A DNA stretch of 46,603 nucleotides from DAOTVC01 sp034437215 (GTDB lineage: Bacteria > Chloroflexota > Anaerolineae > B4-G1 > SLSP01), in assembly GCA_034437215.1 (NCBI GenBank), contig DAOTVC010000036.1, positions 1-46,603 of the forward strand, read 5' to 3'. The notes beneath the pieces are model-generated. The model had not been told where the DNA came from and made no database searches. It saw nothing but the letters and a program-made list of their open reading frames with translations. The translations under genes were made by a program, and so were the position numbers. Numbering within the stretch: the stretch's first letter is position 1; every line of letters begins with the position of its first letter. Below are positions 1 to 8,811 of this stretch, piece after piece.

Positions 1-218
1 GGGGTAGGGGTGGGCGTCGACGTGGGACGTAAGGTGGAGGTCGGTTTCAGGGTGGGGGTCGGGGAAGCGACGGAAACCGGCGTTCCCGTCGCCGTCGGGC
101 GCGGTGTGGGCGTCCGCGTGGGAGGCGGGGGCTCCGCGTTGGTACATCCCCCCAGGAGCGCGATAAGCGCTACCAAGAGGGTGAGAGCTGTGACCTCAAT
201 CCATCGCTTTCTCATCAT
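1..218 (-). CDS. Secreted lipoprotein with Thr/Pro-rich linker (5' end only; truncated by window edge)
   Basis: Reading the minus strand from an ATG ATG pair at 218/215 gives a lipoprotein signal peptide: MMRKRW, a hydrophobic stretch, then the lipobox LLGGC with Cys at residue 25. After the Cys comes a low-complexity linker rich in Pro and Thr (PTRTPTPRPTAT-like) that is still open at base 1, so the functional domain lies outside the window. An SD (GGAG, in cgaaggagtt) sits just upstream; its spacing fits the second ATG (215) better than the first. It follows the FHA-ABC gene by 68 bp and is probably the distal gene of the same unit. The linker is typical of surface-anchored lipoproteins that hold a domain away from the membrane. 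The cargo is unknown. The forward ORF over the same bases is a shadow. Confidence 0.75.
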   Translation of the reverse strand, partial: MMRKRWIEVTALTLLVALIALLGGCTNAEPPPPTRTPTPRPTATGTPVSVASPTPTLKPTSTLRPTSTPTPT

Positions 219-286
219 AACTCCTTCGTGATCTCACCGGCTTCGAGTGCGTACCCAGGGACTATCACCTGATGTGTGCACGAGCG

Positions 287-3118
287 CTAGTCCGTCTTTG
301 TGCGCAGCTGCATAATCATGGTCAGGATGCCCCAGAGTACGATCTGAGCCACCAGGGCGCCCCAGACGGTGAGAAGGTGCTTCTCGGTGTGTGCGTAGTT
401 GAGACCCAACTCCTTGACGCCCGCGGACTCGCTGTCGCATCCGAAGCCGTAGTGAGTCTCGGTGCTGCCATCCGGAAGGATCACCTGGCTCTCTCCTACC
501 TGGCAGACCATGCTCTCGTCATTGAGGTCCTCAATTCCCACGCTCGCGCCCATCCCCTCCATCGTCCAGTGGGAGATCACGGCCTGGGATACGGCGTCCG
601 TGAGGGCGCTCTCGGGCAGCGGGAAGAGGGCCGAGCCCGAGAGGATGATCTGCACGAAGAGCTGGACCAGGATGATGTAGAGGACCACGTCGGCGCTGGG
701 CACGATGGCGGAGATGAAGAGCCCCAACATGATGCTCGCCATCACCGCCAGCAGCAGGGTCACGAACATCTCGGCGCCACCCGAGGGGAAGATGGCGAAG
801 ACCGGGTCGAAGCCCAGATCCACCTTGAAGCTGAGGATCAGCAGGGAGCTGGCGACCTGCACGACGGCGAAGAGGCCCAGGATGAGTACCTTGGAGAGCA
901 CGTAGGCGCCGACCTTCAGGTTCACCGCGCGCTCCCGGCGGAAGATGGGCCGCTCCTTGACGATTTCGAAGGCGGCGCCGAAGGTGCCCGCCTGCGTGAG
1001 GGCCAGGCCCAGCATCATGATCAGGTTCATCGCCTGGGGAGCGGGTAGGTAACCGGCGCTCGCTCCTACGTCGTCCTCGGTCAGATCCTCCTCCTCGCTC
1101 ACCCCCAGCTCGGCTTTCAGGTCGGCGAGGAGTCGCTCCTCGACGCGTGCCGGTGCGAGCTGCCACCCGGTGAGATCATCATCGGCGCTGACGAAGGTGA
1201 AGAGAGCGGCGATGAGGGGCATCATCAGGAGGAGGATGAAGAGGGTGCGCATGTCGTGGCGGATGAGGTCGAACTGCCGCCGCGCCAGGATGAAGAGCTG
1301 GCGGAGTGCGGAGTCCCGCGCCCGCCGCGGGGTGGTTTGGTCGCCGGCAGCCCGGGCGCCCGAGGCTCCTGTCACCTGCGGTTGGCGCTCCTCCACGTAC
1401 TTTTCATGGAGGGGGGAGCGCCGGTAGTGCTCCGCCCAGAGGAGCCCCGCGGGCATCGACCGGCTGCCTCCATTCCCGCCCAGGCGCTGTTCTACGGCTG
1501 TCTGATAGGGCTGTAGCTCGGGTGCGGGAAACTTTCCCTCTGCCGGGTTGACCTCCTCCGAGAGCTTGAGGTAGATGTCGGCGAAGTCCTGGGCCCTGAA
1601 GAAGGAGATGGCCTCGGCTGGGGGGCCGTAGTAGGCCAGGTTGCCCCGTACGAGGAAGGCCACGTGATCGCACTGCTCGATGTTCGCCGTGGCGTGGGTG
1701 ACCAGGACGACGGTGCGCCCCTGGTCGGCGAGACGGTTGAGATCGTACATCATCTTCTTCTCGAGGCCCGGATCGAGGCCCGAGGTCGGTTCGTCGAGGA
1801 AGAGGAGGTCCGGTTCCGCGAGCAGCTCCACGGCGATGCTCACGCGCTTTCTCTGTCCGCCGCTCAATACCTTGACCGGTTTGTGCTCGTGGGCCTTCAT
1901 CTCCACCATCTCGAGTACGTTATCGATGCGGCGTTCGATCTCCTCCTGGGTCGCGTCGGGAAGGCGCAGTTTTGCGGCGTACCAGAGTGCAGAACGTACC
2001 GGCAGCGCCCTGTGGATGATGTCGTCCTGGGGAACGTAGCCCATGAGCGTGCGGTAGGTGCCCAGGTTGGGGTAGAGGGGTTCGCCGTCGATGAGCATCT
2101 GACCGTGATTGGCGGGCTGGAAGCCGTTCATGGCCTTCATGAGCGTGCTCTTGCCCGCACCACTCCCTCCGACGAGGGCTGCGAACTCGCTCCCCTGTAC
2201 GGAGAGGGAGATGTCCTGCAGGATCATGCGCTTTCCGGAGACCTCGAAGCCCAGCCCGATGGCGTCCAGCCGATGCCCCTGACTGATGGAGGTCGTCAGT
2301 CGTTCGGCCTGCCCGTCGTAGACCATCTTGTAGGGGCCGATCTGGATGACGTCTCCCATGTGAAGGGGGGTGAGTTCGGTGACACGTTGCCCGTTGACGA
2401 AGGTGCCGTTGAAGCTTCCCAGGTCACGGATGGCGTGTCCCCCATTCTGTCTGATGATCTCTGCGTGACGCCGGGAGATGGTGGGGTGATCCAGCGTCAC
2501 CTGACTTGCGGGATCGCGCCCGAGAACTACGGTGGCGTACTGGGCGAGCTGCTGCATGCCCAGCGGGTAGGTGTGCAGGGGCGCGGCGGCGCGACCTTCC
2601 AGGACCATGCTGATGGAGTTGCCGCGCAGGTCGCCCACCCGCAGGATCTCTCCGGGGCGCCAGGGGTGGGGCCTGCCGGGCTCGATGAGGCGTCCCTTGA
2701 GCAGCGTCCCGTTCGTACTGTGGAGATCCGTCACCTTGACGGCGTCAGGACCCCTCTCCAGGCGGAGATGGTGGCCCGAGATCGTGGGAAAGTTGAGGAC
2801 GATGTCGTTGTCCTCCGCACGCCCCACCTGGACCACCGGTTGACCCAGGGTGTGCTTCTTGCTCTGTCCGCCGGGCCAGCGCACGACCAGCGTCTTCTGA
2901 TCGCCGGCGCTCCCCTGACGGGCGGGCGATTGCTCACCGAGAGGTGCGCCGCAGGTGGGGCAAAAACGAGCCCCCGCTCGTATCGGTACCCCGCATTGGG
3001 GACAGTTCGCTGGCGCAGACGGGGTTGCCGGTACACCCAAGGTGGCACCGCAGGTAGCACAGAATTGGGCGCCTGTGCGGTTGTGAGTTCCACATTGTGG
3101 GCAGAGATTGTCCGCCAT
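287..3118 (-). CDS. Zinc-ribbon/FHA/ABC-2 fusion transporter (ABCG-like ATPase plus permease)
   Basis: 943 aa. Two zinc ribbons (CPQC/CATC at about 6-23 and CPQC/CPTC at about 39-56) are followed by two FHA domains (about 78-172 and 185-270). Both FHA domains keep the GR, S..H and NG positions expected for phosphothreonine binding. An ABC ATPase follows, with Walker A GGSGAGKST at 317-325, LSGGQ at 418-422 and Walker B LLFLDEP at 438-444. The C-terminal third (about 600-943) is an ABC-2 permease with several hydrophobic segments. ATPase and permease in one chain is the ABCG half-transporter plan, so it probably works as a dimer. The FHA domains suggest that transport or assembly responds to Thr phosphorylation, fitting the Ser/Thr kinase in the same operon. 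The substrate cannot be told. The start has an AGGAG SD. Confidence 0.93.
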   Translation of the reverse strand: MADNLCPQCGTHNRTGAQFCATCGATLGVPATPSAPANCPQCGVPIRAGARFCPTCGAPLGEQSPARQGSAGDQKTLVVRWPGGQSKKHTLGQPVVQVGRAEDNDIVLNFPTISGHHLRLERGPDAVKVTDLHSTNGTLLKGRLIEPGRPHPWRPGEILRVGDLRGNSISMVLEGRAAAPLHTYPLGMQQLAQYATVVLGRDPASQVTLDHPTISRRHAEIIRQNGGHAIRDLGSFNGTFVNGQRVTELTPLHMGDVIQIGPYKMVYDGQAERLTTSISQGHRLDAIGLGFEVSGKRMILQDISLSVQGSEFAALVGGSGAGKSTLMKAMNGFQPANHGQMLIDGEPLYPNLGTYRTLMGYVPQDDIIHRALPVRSALWYAAKLRLPDATQEEIERRIDNVLEMVEMKAHEHKPVKVLSGGQRKRVSIAVELLAEPDLLFLDEPTSGLDPGLEKKMMYDLNRLADQGRTVVLVTHATANIEQCDHVAFLVRGNLAYYGPPAEAISFFRAQDFADIYLKLSEEVNPAEGKFPAPELQPYQTAVEQRLGGNGGSRSMPAGLLWAEHYRRSPLHEKYVEERQPQVTGASGARAAGDQTTPRRARDSALRQLFILARRQFDLIRHDMRTLFILLLMMPLIAALFTFVSADDDLTGWQLAPARVEERLLADLKAELGVSEEEDLTEDDVGASAGYLPAPQAMNLIMMLGLALTQAGTFGAAFEIVKERPIFRRERAVNLKVGAYVLSKVLILGLFAVVQVASSLLILSFKVDLGFDPVFAIFPSGGAEMFVTLLLAVMASIMLGLFISAIVPSADVVLYIILVQLFVQIILSGSALFPLPESALTDAVSQAVISHWTMEGMGASVGIEDLNDESMVCQVGESQVILPDGSTETHYGFGCDSESAGVKELGLNYAHTEKHLLTVWGALVAQIVLWGILTMIMQLRTKTD

Positions 3119-3207
3119 AGCCTCTCTCCTACTGAACGTCGGGGTCTAGGGGCGTAATAATTTGGCTAGATGAAAACGCTCTTCTTTCCTCAGCCGGCTA
3201 CGTTCTC

Positions 3208-3216
3208 ATTGTAGCA
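3208..3216 (-). promoter_or_regulatory. Possible extended -10 promoter before the FHA-ABC gene
   Basis: On the minus strand the 107-bp spacer before the FHA-ABC start carries TGCTACAAT, an extended -10 box (TGn plus TACAAT, 5 of 6 to consensus). No good -35 lies at the usual distance. It may give extra transcription of the transporter inside the longer operon. Weak, sequence-only call. Confidence 0.35.
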
Positions 3217-3225
3217 CAACTTTGG

Positions 3226-4815
3226 TCAAATCTCATCTGTGGGGTGCTTATCGTAGGTCTTGAGGGCCTTGACCAAGTACCCCTTCAGGTCGGGCTCGGC
3301 ATCCGGATGTTTGGTGCGGACGGTGCGGGGCTCGATCTCCACCAACCGATAGACGTGTTCGTAGACCTCCTGGCTGATAAGAACCTCTCCACGATCCGCC
3401 CCATCACAGTACCGTGCGGTGCGGTTTACCGTATCCCCTACGACGGTATACTCCATCCGTTCGGCGGCACCGATGAAGCCGTGGATGACCGGGCCGGTGT
3501 GGATGCCGATGCCCACCGAGAAGATGGGCAGACGCCGTACCCGCCACCCCTCCTGCAGCTTCTGCAGGGCCTCCTGCATGGCGAGGGCGGCTTTTACCGC
3601 GTGCTCCCACTGCTGCGCATCCTGCTGGGGGCTGCCGAAGACGGCCAGAATGGCGTCACCGATGAACTTGTCGATCACCCCCTCGTGATCGAAGATGATG
3701 GGCACACAGGCGTCGAACATCTCGTTGAGCATGCGGACGACGCTCTCAGGGGCCATTGTCGCGCTGAGGGCCGTGAAGTTGCGCACGTCGGCGATGAGAA
3801 TGGTCACGGGGTTGACGCGCTCTCCCCCCATCCGCAGCCGGTTACACTCGTCGAGCATCCGCTCGGCCAGCTGGGGTGAGAATTGCCGCTGCAGGTTGGT
3901 GCGCAAGGTCTCCTGGCGCTGCAGATTCTCGTTCAGTCGTTGCTTCTTGAGAAAGATGGCGACCTGGTTAGCGATGGCGCGCAGGAGCTCCAGGTCGGTC
4001 AGGGTGAAGGCCGAGATCTGCTCGTGGTTATCGACACAGATAACGCCCAGCATGTCGTCTTCAAAGCTCAGCGGTGCGTAGATGGCGGACTGCACTTGAG
4101 AGAGATGAAGGCTGGGGGAGACCTTCTCGTCCTCCGCTCTCGTCCAGATGAAGGCCTCCTGGCGGTCGAAGGCCTGCCTAACGAGGGACAGGCTCACCGA
4201 GTGGCTCCCCAGGGGCCAGTGGGCTTTGAGGAGCAGCTCCCCTTGCTCATCGGAAAGCAGGACGGCTCCCCGTTGTCCGGCGGTGATGGCCTCCTGCAGC
4301 TGGGCGACGAGAATCTGGAGCATGCTCGCGATGCTCTTCGCCGTCGCGAGACCGCGGCTCAGATCGTAGAAGGCCTTCAACTGTTGCCATGCCTGCTGGG
4401 GATGGTGCACTTCGGGTGCCTCCTCTGCAGCGCTGAAGGGCGGGGTCGTGGCATCAATGATGGCGTGGACGTCTCCCGCGGGTTCGGGCCGAGGCTGGGG
4501 GGCGGGGGGCGTATCCGTGGGCTGCAACGTGATCTGCGTCTGTCCGATCACGATCTTCGACGTCGGCTGCAGCCGGATCTTGGCAGTGATCTTCTCACCG
4601 TCGACGACGATGCCGTTCGTGCTGTCAAGATCCTCGATCCAGAAGCTCTCCTCTTCCTGAGTGAGGCGCGCGTGGACGTGGGAGACGGTAGTGTCCGTGT
4701 CCAGGTCGAGGTCGACGTGATCGCCCAGATGAGCATCCCGTCCCACGATCACAGTCGAGGACGCCGTCTCGAAACGTCGCGGTTCACCTGTGGGTAGTCT
4801 GTATTCAATCAACAT
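3226..4815 (-). CDS. FHA-GAF-class III adenylate/guanylate cyclase
   Basis: 529 aa. An FHA domain covers residues 1-100 (VGRDAHLGD, SHVHARL, DSTNG all present). A Pro-rich linker follows, then a GAF domain (about 150-290), a coiled linker and a class III nucleotide cyclase domain (about 330-515). The two metal-binding Asp are visible (IADVRNFTAL, D343; FIGDAIL, D387), as is the EYTVVGDTVNRTARY region near the end. It should make cAMP or cGMP in the cytoplasm; base specificity cannot be read safely. The FHA domain ties it to Thr phosphorylation and GAF suggests a small-ligand input. It lies 20 bp after the lipid-binding-like gene in the same operon, with a G-rich SD before the ATG. Confidence 0.92.
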   Translation of the reverse strand: MLIEYRLPTGEPRRFETASSTVIVGRDAHLGDHVDLDLDTDTTVSHVHARLTQEEESFWIEDLDSTNGIVVDGEKITAKIRLQPTSKIVIGQTQITLQPTDTPPAPQPRPEPAGDVHAIIDATTPPFSAAEEAPEVHHPQQAWQQLKAFYDLSRGLATAKSIASMLQILVAQLQEAITAGQRGAVLLSDEQGELLLKAHWPLGSHSVSLSLVRQAFDRQEAFIWTRAEDEKVSPSLHLSQVQSAIYAPLSFEDDMLGVICVDNHEQISAFTLTDLELLRAIANQVAIFLKKQRLNENLQRQETLRTNLQRQFSPQLAERMLDECNRLRMGGERVNPVTILIADVRNFTALSATMAPESVVRMLNEMFDACVPIIFDHEGVIDKFIGDAILAVFGSPQQDAQQWEHAVKAALAMQEALQKLQEGWRVRRLPIFSVGIGIHTGPVIHGFIGAAERMEYTVVGDTVNRTARYCDGADRGEVLISQEVYEHVYRLVEIEPRTVRTKHPDAEPDLKGYLVKALKTYDKHPTDEI

Positions 4816-4835
4816 CTCTGGTTCCCCCTATTCGG

Positions 4836-5390
4836 TTACTCGCTCGATTCCAGAAAGAGGCGCAGCGACGTCTCGTCGGTGCTCACCCCTACAAGATCCA
4901 TATCTGCCGACCGTACCCGCTCCACGATCTGCCCCTCGATGTCGGCGTTGACGTTGTCGAGAGCGCCCTTGGGCACCAGCCCGGTCAGGGGCAGACGCCC
5001 CATCTGCGCCTCGAGAAGGACCACCTCGATACTGCCCGTACTCGATGCGCGGAAGCCTAGCGTGCCCTCGACGACGGGTTCGAAGGGACCCCGGCGCAGC
5101 CGGGCTTGAAAGTCTGCCGTCCCTCCGGGGAGGAGATCGAGGTGCCCTGCGACGAGCTGCACACCCCCCGCTATCTCCCCGGCGCTCTCCACCATGATGC
5201 GGTTGATGTAGTCCTCCTCCACGACGACCTCGATGTCGTAGGTCGTCGGCAGGGTGGTGCTCTCCATAGTCTTCGCTTCGGTATCCAAGAGCGTGAGCCC
5301 CAGGATTCCCAGGAGCAACCCGGCAAGGATCCCGGCTAACCCTCCGGCGAGGGCGAAGAAGAGGGGATGGGTGAGGAAGCGACGGATCAT
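4836..5390 (-). CDS. Membrane-anchored LmeA/DUF2993-like protein
   Basis: 184 aa from the ATG at 5390. I chose this start because it forms a 4-nt ATGA overlap with the stop of the preceding gene; a GTG three codons upstream is less likely. One N-terminal transmembrane segment (ALAGGLAGILAGLLLGIL) is followed by an extracytoplasmic domain with the order 'E-D-Y-I-N, later G-x-V, then L/V-rich strands'. The neighbouring 5387-6241 product has the same C-terminal pattern, so the two are probably paralogues. The pattern resembles LmeA-type (DUF2993) phospholipid-binding domains. That is a resemblance, not a firm assignment. A role at the membrane together with the exporter is an inference. Confidence 0.7.
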   Translation of the reverse strand: MIRRFLTHPLFFALAGGLAGILAGLLLGILGLTLLDTEAKTMESTTLPTTYDIEVVVEEDYINRIMVESAGEIAGGVQLVAGHLDLLPGGTADFQARLRRGPFEPVVEGTLGFRASSTGSIEVVLLEAQMGRLPLTGLVPKGALDNVNADIEGQIVERVRSADMDLVGVSTDETSLRLFLESSE

Positions 5391-6241
5391 GGCTCCCACC
5401 TCGCTTTCAGGATGACCTCCTCTTCACTGGTCGTGATCTCCAGGAGCTGCGCGCCCTCGCCCAGCTCCTCCTCGATGCGCGCGGCGATGCTGCCGGTGAT
5501 ACTCTCGCCGACCTCGATGGCGCTCACCCCCAGCAGTTCAAGGATATCGCTACCCCCCGCCTCGATGCTCTCGACCCACACGGCGACCTCCCCATCCTCT
5601 ACCCCGATACGGGCGGTGACCAGGACCTGGAGGGTGGTCAGGAGAAGGTTGAAGTCGGCGGTGGAGACGATCTGGTTACCCGGTCGGACGTCGAGGTGGG
5701 CTTGCCCGGGGACGGTGCCGGGCAGGGCGCCGCTCACCGCCTCGTTGAGGTACCTCTCCCCGACATAGATGGTCAGATCCTCCTGTTGGGGGGCGGCTTC
5801 GGGAGGTGGGGGGATGGAGACGGAGAGGGCCGGGGCCAGGGCAGTGGCAAAGACGCCGAAGCAGGAGACGGCTCCCATCAGCAGAAAGGCCAACCCTTCC
5901 CACAGCCAGGGCACCGCTTTGCGGGTGGGAACCGGGGTCGGGGTGGACGGAGGGGGAGCGCTGACGGAGGGGGCGGGTGAAGGGGAGGCGGCAAAGGTCG
6001 GCTCGGGCTCCTGACGGGAGGGCGCCGCCGCCGGTGCCACCGCCGGTTCCTCCTCTTCGATCTGCGTGCCACAGCGCTTGCAGAAGCGCGCACCGCTCCT
6101 GAGGGGAGCGTCGCAGTTGGGGCAGGTGCGTTCCCTCTCCTGTTCGTGGACCGCGGGTGCCTCTTGCGGGAGGTGCGTGCCACAGCGCTTGCAGAAGCGC
6201 GCGTCCGCCCGATTTTCGAAGCCACAGCTAGGACATTGCAT
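5387..6241 (-). CDS. Double zinc-ribbon protein with TM segment and LmeA-like C-terminal domain
   Basis: 284 aa from ATG 6241 (MQCPSCGFENRADARF), supported by an AGGAG SD. An in-frame upstream ATG would run into the previous gene. Two zinc ribbons (CPSC/CKRC and CPNC/CKRC) are followed by a Pro/Ala/Ser-rich linker, one transmembrane segment (AFLLMGAVSCFGVFATALAP) and a C-terminal domain beginning YVGERYLNEAVSG. The latter resembles the downstream 184-aa protein and LmeA/DUF2993-type domains. The predicted topology puts the ribbons inside and the binding domain outside the cell. The gene overlaps the kinase remnant upstream by 14 nt and the downstream gene by ATGA, so translation is probably coupled. 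Confidence 0.75.
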   Translation of the reverse strand: MQCPSCGFENRADARFCKRCGTHLPQEAPAVHEQERERTCPNCDAPLRSGARFCKRCGTQIEEEEPAVAPAAAPSRQEPEPTFAASPSPAPSVSAPPPSTPTPVPTRKAVPWLWEGLAFLLMGAVSCFGVFATALAPALSVSIPPPPEAAPQQEDLTIYVGERYLNEAVSGALPGTVPGQAHLDVRPGNQIVSTADFNLLLTTLQVLVTARIGVEDGEVAVWVESIEAGGSDILELLGVSAIEVGESITGSIAARIEEELGEGAQLLEITTSEEEVILKARWEP

Positions 6242-6422
6242 GGTCGGCTCCTTGGTGCCGGGTACCCGCTGCGTTCGCCGGTCGGCCCGGTAGCCCGGCA
6301 CGGGTTTTCACGTCGAGCCCGGGCTGCGGCACCATCTCCTTGATGGCGCCCATGCCCCCCTCGCCCAGCAGAGCGGTGATGCGATAGCGCCCTTGTAAGA
6401 CCTGACCGGTGTTCAAAGTCAT
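6228..6422 (-). pseudogene. Ser/Thr kinase N-lobe remnant (64 codons)
   Basis: The ATG at 6422 overlaps the stop of the full kinase by ATGA. The product starts like a Hanks-type kinase (GQVLQGRYRITALLGEGGMG), but the sequence jumps from the Gly loop straight to AIKEMVPQPGLD. The VY..A segment between Gly loop and catalytic Lys is missing, about 15 residues. After about residue 42 the reading is unlike a kinase, and it ends inside the next gene. It has no catalytic loop, so it cannot be an active kinase. It is most likely the decayed end of a tandem kinase copy, kept because it couples translation of neighbours. A retained micro-protein role cannot be excluded. Confidence 0.65.
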
Positions 6423-8284
6423 GCACCCGCCTCCGGGTCCGTGGAGTTGCGCTTCTTCTGATCCCGTCGCCGCCGGAAGGCCTGTCCGATGACGATGATG
6501 CTGACCAGCCATACGAGAAAAACCTCCAGCAGGTAGTCCGGTAGCAGGAACAGAAGGGCGAGGAGGAAGAGGGCCAGCAGAATGAAGAGGGCGAGGTCCC
6601 CTTCGCTGAGCTCCTTGCGGGGCCACTGGCGCCCCACGAGGGTGAGGACGAGTCCGGCGAGAAGCCAGAGGAGTCCCTGGCCCACCACGATCAAGAGGTT
6701 GCCGGCACCATAGACCAGCCCGGCGGTGTCGTAGAGCAGTGTGGACCAGCGGGCTATCTCCACCTCCCCGTAGATCTGTTGGATCTGCTGAATCGTGGTG
6801 GCTCCCGAGGGTACGACCTCCACTAGAGAAATCAGGTGCGTGCCCACGCGCAGCCGGCCCGTGTCCAGGGTGATGGTGACCGTCTCCTGGGGCGAGTGGC
6901 CCACGGCGTGGCTCAACTCGACCTCCCGGGGCTGCACGTCGATCCACGGCTCGCTGGGATAGAGCATCAGGCGAGCGTACCCCCGCCCACTGAGGGAAAG
7001 CGTCAGCCTCTCTTCGAGGGTTCGTCCGCGGGGGGCGCTTCCCAAGGGGAGGTGGGTCGTGGACGGTTGCACGTCGGGATAGGGGAGCCGGGGATCGAGC
7101 TGGTGCAGCAGCGCCTCCAGCTGGGCGTCGGGATCCCTCAGGACCTGGGAATCGCGCACGAAGGCGAGCAGGTCGTTGCGGTGCAACTTGCGGAACCACT
7201 GGGCGTAGTCCCCCTGCTTGAGGTACTCTCGCGCTTCGTGCCAGTAGCGATCGGAGAGGGGCACGAGGGCCTCGGGGGTGTAGGCCACGTCCCCGGTTTC
7301 GAAGGTGAAGGGCTGGACCTGCGAGGGGGTGAGGATCATCTCGAGGGCCGCCCGGAACTGCGCGGCGGCCGGTCGCTCCTCCGATCGGTCGGCGAGCCCC
7401 CAGCGCAGGACGTGAGCGACGTCAGGGTCCAGATCGTCCAGCTTGGGGAAGTCGAAGGGGTGGTCGCGTGGATCGTCATCAGTAAGGAGGTGGTAGAGGG
7501 TAGCGGCGAGGGAGTAGACGTCGGAGCGCGGGCTGGAGTTCTGCTGGTACATTTCGGGCGCAGCGTAACCCGCCGTTCCGTAGATGCTGGACTGCTGGGC
7601 GCCGACCTGCCCGCCGGGCGACAGCATGCGGGCCTTGGCCGTTCCGAAGTCCACCAGGCGCACTGTGCCGCTGTTGGTGTCGAGGATAATGTTGGCGGGT
7701 TTCACGTCGTGGTGCATGACGGGCGGTCGCTGTTGCGCCAGATACTCCAGGACCCTACAGAGCTCCACACCCCAACGGAGCACCTGTGCTTGAGGGTAGG
7801 GCGCACCGATGACGACCTCGCCGTCGGGATCATCGTGGGTCAGCGCCTGACGCAGGTCGCGTCCCGAGATGTACTCCATCACGATGTAGTTGTGCTGTCC
7901 CTCCACGAAGTAGTCGTCGATGCGCGGGATGGCCGTGTGGCTCAGATGGGCGAGAGTGGCGGCCTCCTCCTCGAAGCGCCGCTTGGCCGCCGCCATCGCC
8001 CGCCGGTAGTCCGCCCGGGACGGGAAGTCGGCGGGATCGAGGTAGTCCAGCATCTCCTTGATCACTACGTTGCGCGGTTGTCCGGCGATGACCTTCTTTG
8101 CCAGGTAGACGGCGCCCATCCCCCCCGTCCCCAACTGTTGGGTGACGGTGTAGGCACCGCTCTTCAGCGTCTGCCCGGCTCGCAGGGGCGCGTAAGTCTC
8201 TACCTCTGTCATGGCCCGCCCACAGCGCGCACAGAACTGCGCTTGGGGCTTGTTGGTGTGCCCGCAGGCGGCGCAGCGATTCAT
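6419..8284 (-). CDS. Zinc-ribbon Ser/Thr protein kinase with C-terminal membrane region
   Basis: 621 aa. An N-terminal zinc ribbon (CAAC...CARC, 4-21) precedes a Hanks-type kinase domain (about 44-310). It has Gly loop GTGGMGAVY, catalytic Lys in VIKEM (K76), catalytic Asp in MHHDVKPANI (D193, HHD in place of HRD) and VDFG (D212). All residues needed for activity are present. A middle region (about 420-500) has a beta-rich pattern around LSLSGRGYARLMLYPSEPW, and two or three hydrophobic segments follow (about 510-605), with a basic tail. This is the likely writer for the FHA domains encoded downstream. It has ATGA overlaps with kinase fragments at both ends. Confidence 0.93.
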   Translation of the reverse strand: MNRCAACGHTNKPQAQFCARCGRAMTEVETYAPLRAGQTLKSGAYTVTQQLGTGGMGAVYLAKKVIAGQPRNVVIKEMLDYLDPADFPSRADYRRAMAAAKRRFEEEAATLAHLSHTAIPRIDDYFVEGQHNYIVMEYISGRDLRQALTHDDPDGEVVIGAPYPQAQVLRWGVELCRVLEYLAQQRPPVMHHDVKPANIILDTNSGTVRLVDFGTAKARMLSPGGQVGAQQSSIYGTAGYAAPEMYQQNSSPRSDVYSLAATLYHLLTDDDPRDHPFDFPKLDDLDPDVAHVLRWGLADRSEERPAAAQFRAALEMILTPSQVQPFTFETGDVAYTPEALVPLSDRYWHEAREYLKQGDYAQWFRKLHRNDLLAFVRDSQVLRDPDAQLEALLHQLDPRLPYPDVQPSTTHLPLGSAPRGRTLEERLTLSLSGRGYARLMLYPSEPWIDVQPREVELSHAVGHSPQETVTITLDTGRLRVGTHLISLVEVVPSGATTIQQIQQIYGEVEIARWSTLLYDTAGLVYGAGNLLIVVGQGLLWLLAGLVLTLVGRQWPRKELSEGDLALFILLALFLLALLFLLPDYLLEVFLVWLVSIIVIGQAFRRRRDQKKRNSTDPEAGA

Positions 8285-8607
8285 CTCTGCTCCAGCCGCT
8301 TCTCGAGCGTCTGGCCCTCGACGTAGTCCATCACCAGGTACCAGCAGCCCGCTTCGGCGAAGAAGTCGGTGACGGCGGTGAGCCCGCGATGGCGCAACCC
8401 GGCGAGCATCTGTGCCTCCTGGCGGAAGGCGTTGATGGCCCAGTTACGGTCCTGAGGCGCGAGCTGTGCCGGCGTCATCTCCTTGATGGCGCAGGAACGA
8501 CCGGGGAGCCGCAGGTCGTCTGCCTGGTAGACCGTCCCCATGCCCCCGCCGCCGATGTGACGCAGGATGCGGTACCGCGCTTGCAGCGTTGTTCCGGGGC
8601 TCACCAT
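8281..8607 (-). CDS. Kinase N-lobe-only protein (truncated Ser/Thr kinase, 108 aa)
   Basis: The ATG at 8607 has a strong SD (taggaggagag). The product keeps a complete kinase N-lobe: GGGGMGTVYQA Gly loop, catalytic Lys in CAIKEM, an alpha-C Glu in FRQEAQML, and the hinge WYLVMDYVEGQTL. It then stops at EKRLEQR in an ATGA overlap with the next gene. The whole C-lobe (HRD, DFG, activation loop) is absent, so it is not a working kinase alone. It is the first gene of the operon. It may be a truncated tandem copy or a retained N-lobe micro-protein that modulates the full kinase. The clean reading frame, SD and junction argue against recent random decay. Confidence 0.7.
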   Translation of the reverse strand: MVSPGTTLQARYRILRHIGGGGMGTVYQADDLRLPGRSCAIKEMTPAQLAPQDRNWAINAFRQEAQMLAGLRHRGLTAVTDFFAEAGCWYLVMDYVEGQTLEKRLEQR

Positions 8608-8811
8608 CTCTCTCCTCCTACGAAGGTCTGCTCGGTCGGGAGACGTCGTTGGAAGAACGGCCCTGCTCCACCGTCTCTCCTCGCTTGTCTTCCTTGGCAC
8701 TCCGCCAGGCAGCCTCAGTTCGACGGCTTTAGCTCCTGCCTGCTGCTGAGTGGTGACGATCAGGTGATCGAACTTACGGCTGTGGGAACGGCTTCTCTCA
8801 CGGTTCTATCT

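Noticed and set aside
1664..3157. 497-codon plus-strand ORF opposite the FHA-ABC gene
   Set aside because: Antisense shadow; no motif, no SD, and the opposite strand has clear zinc-ribbon, FHA and ABC motifs.
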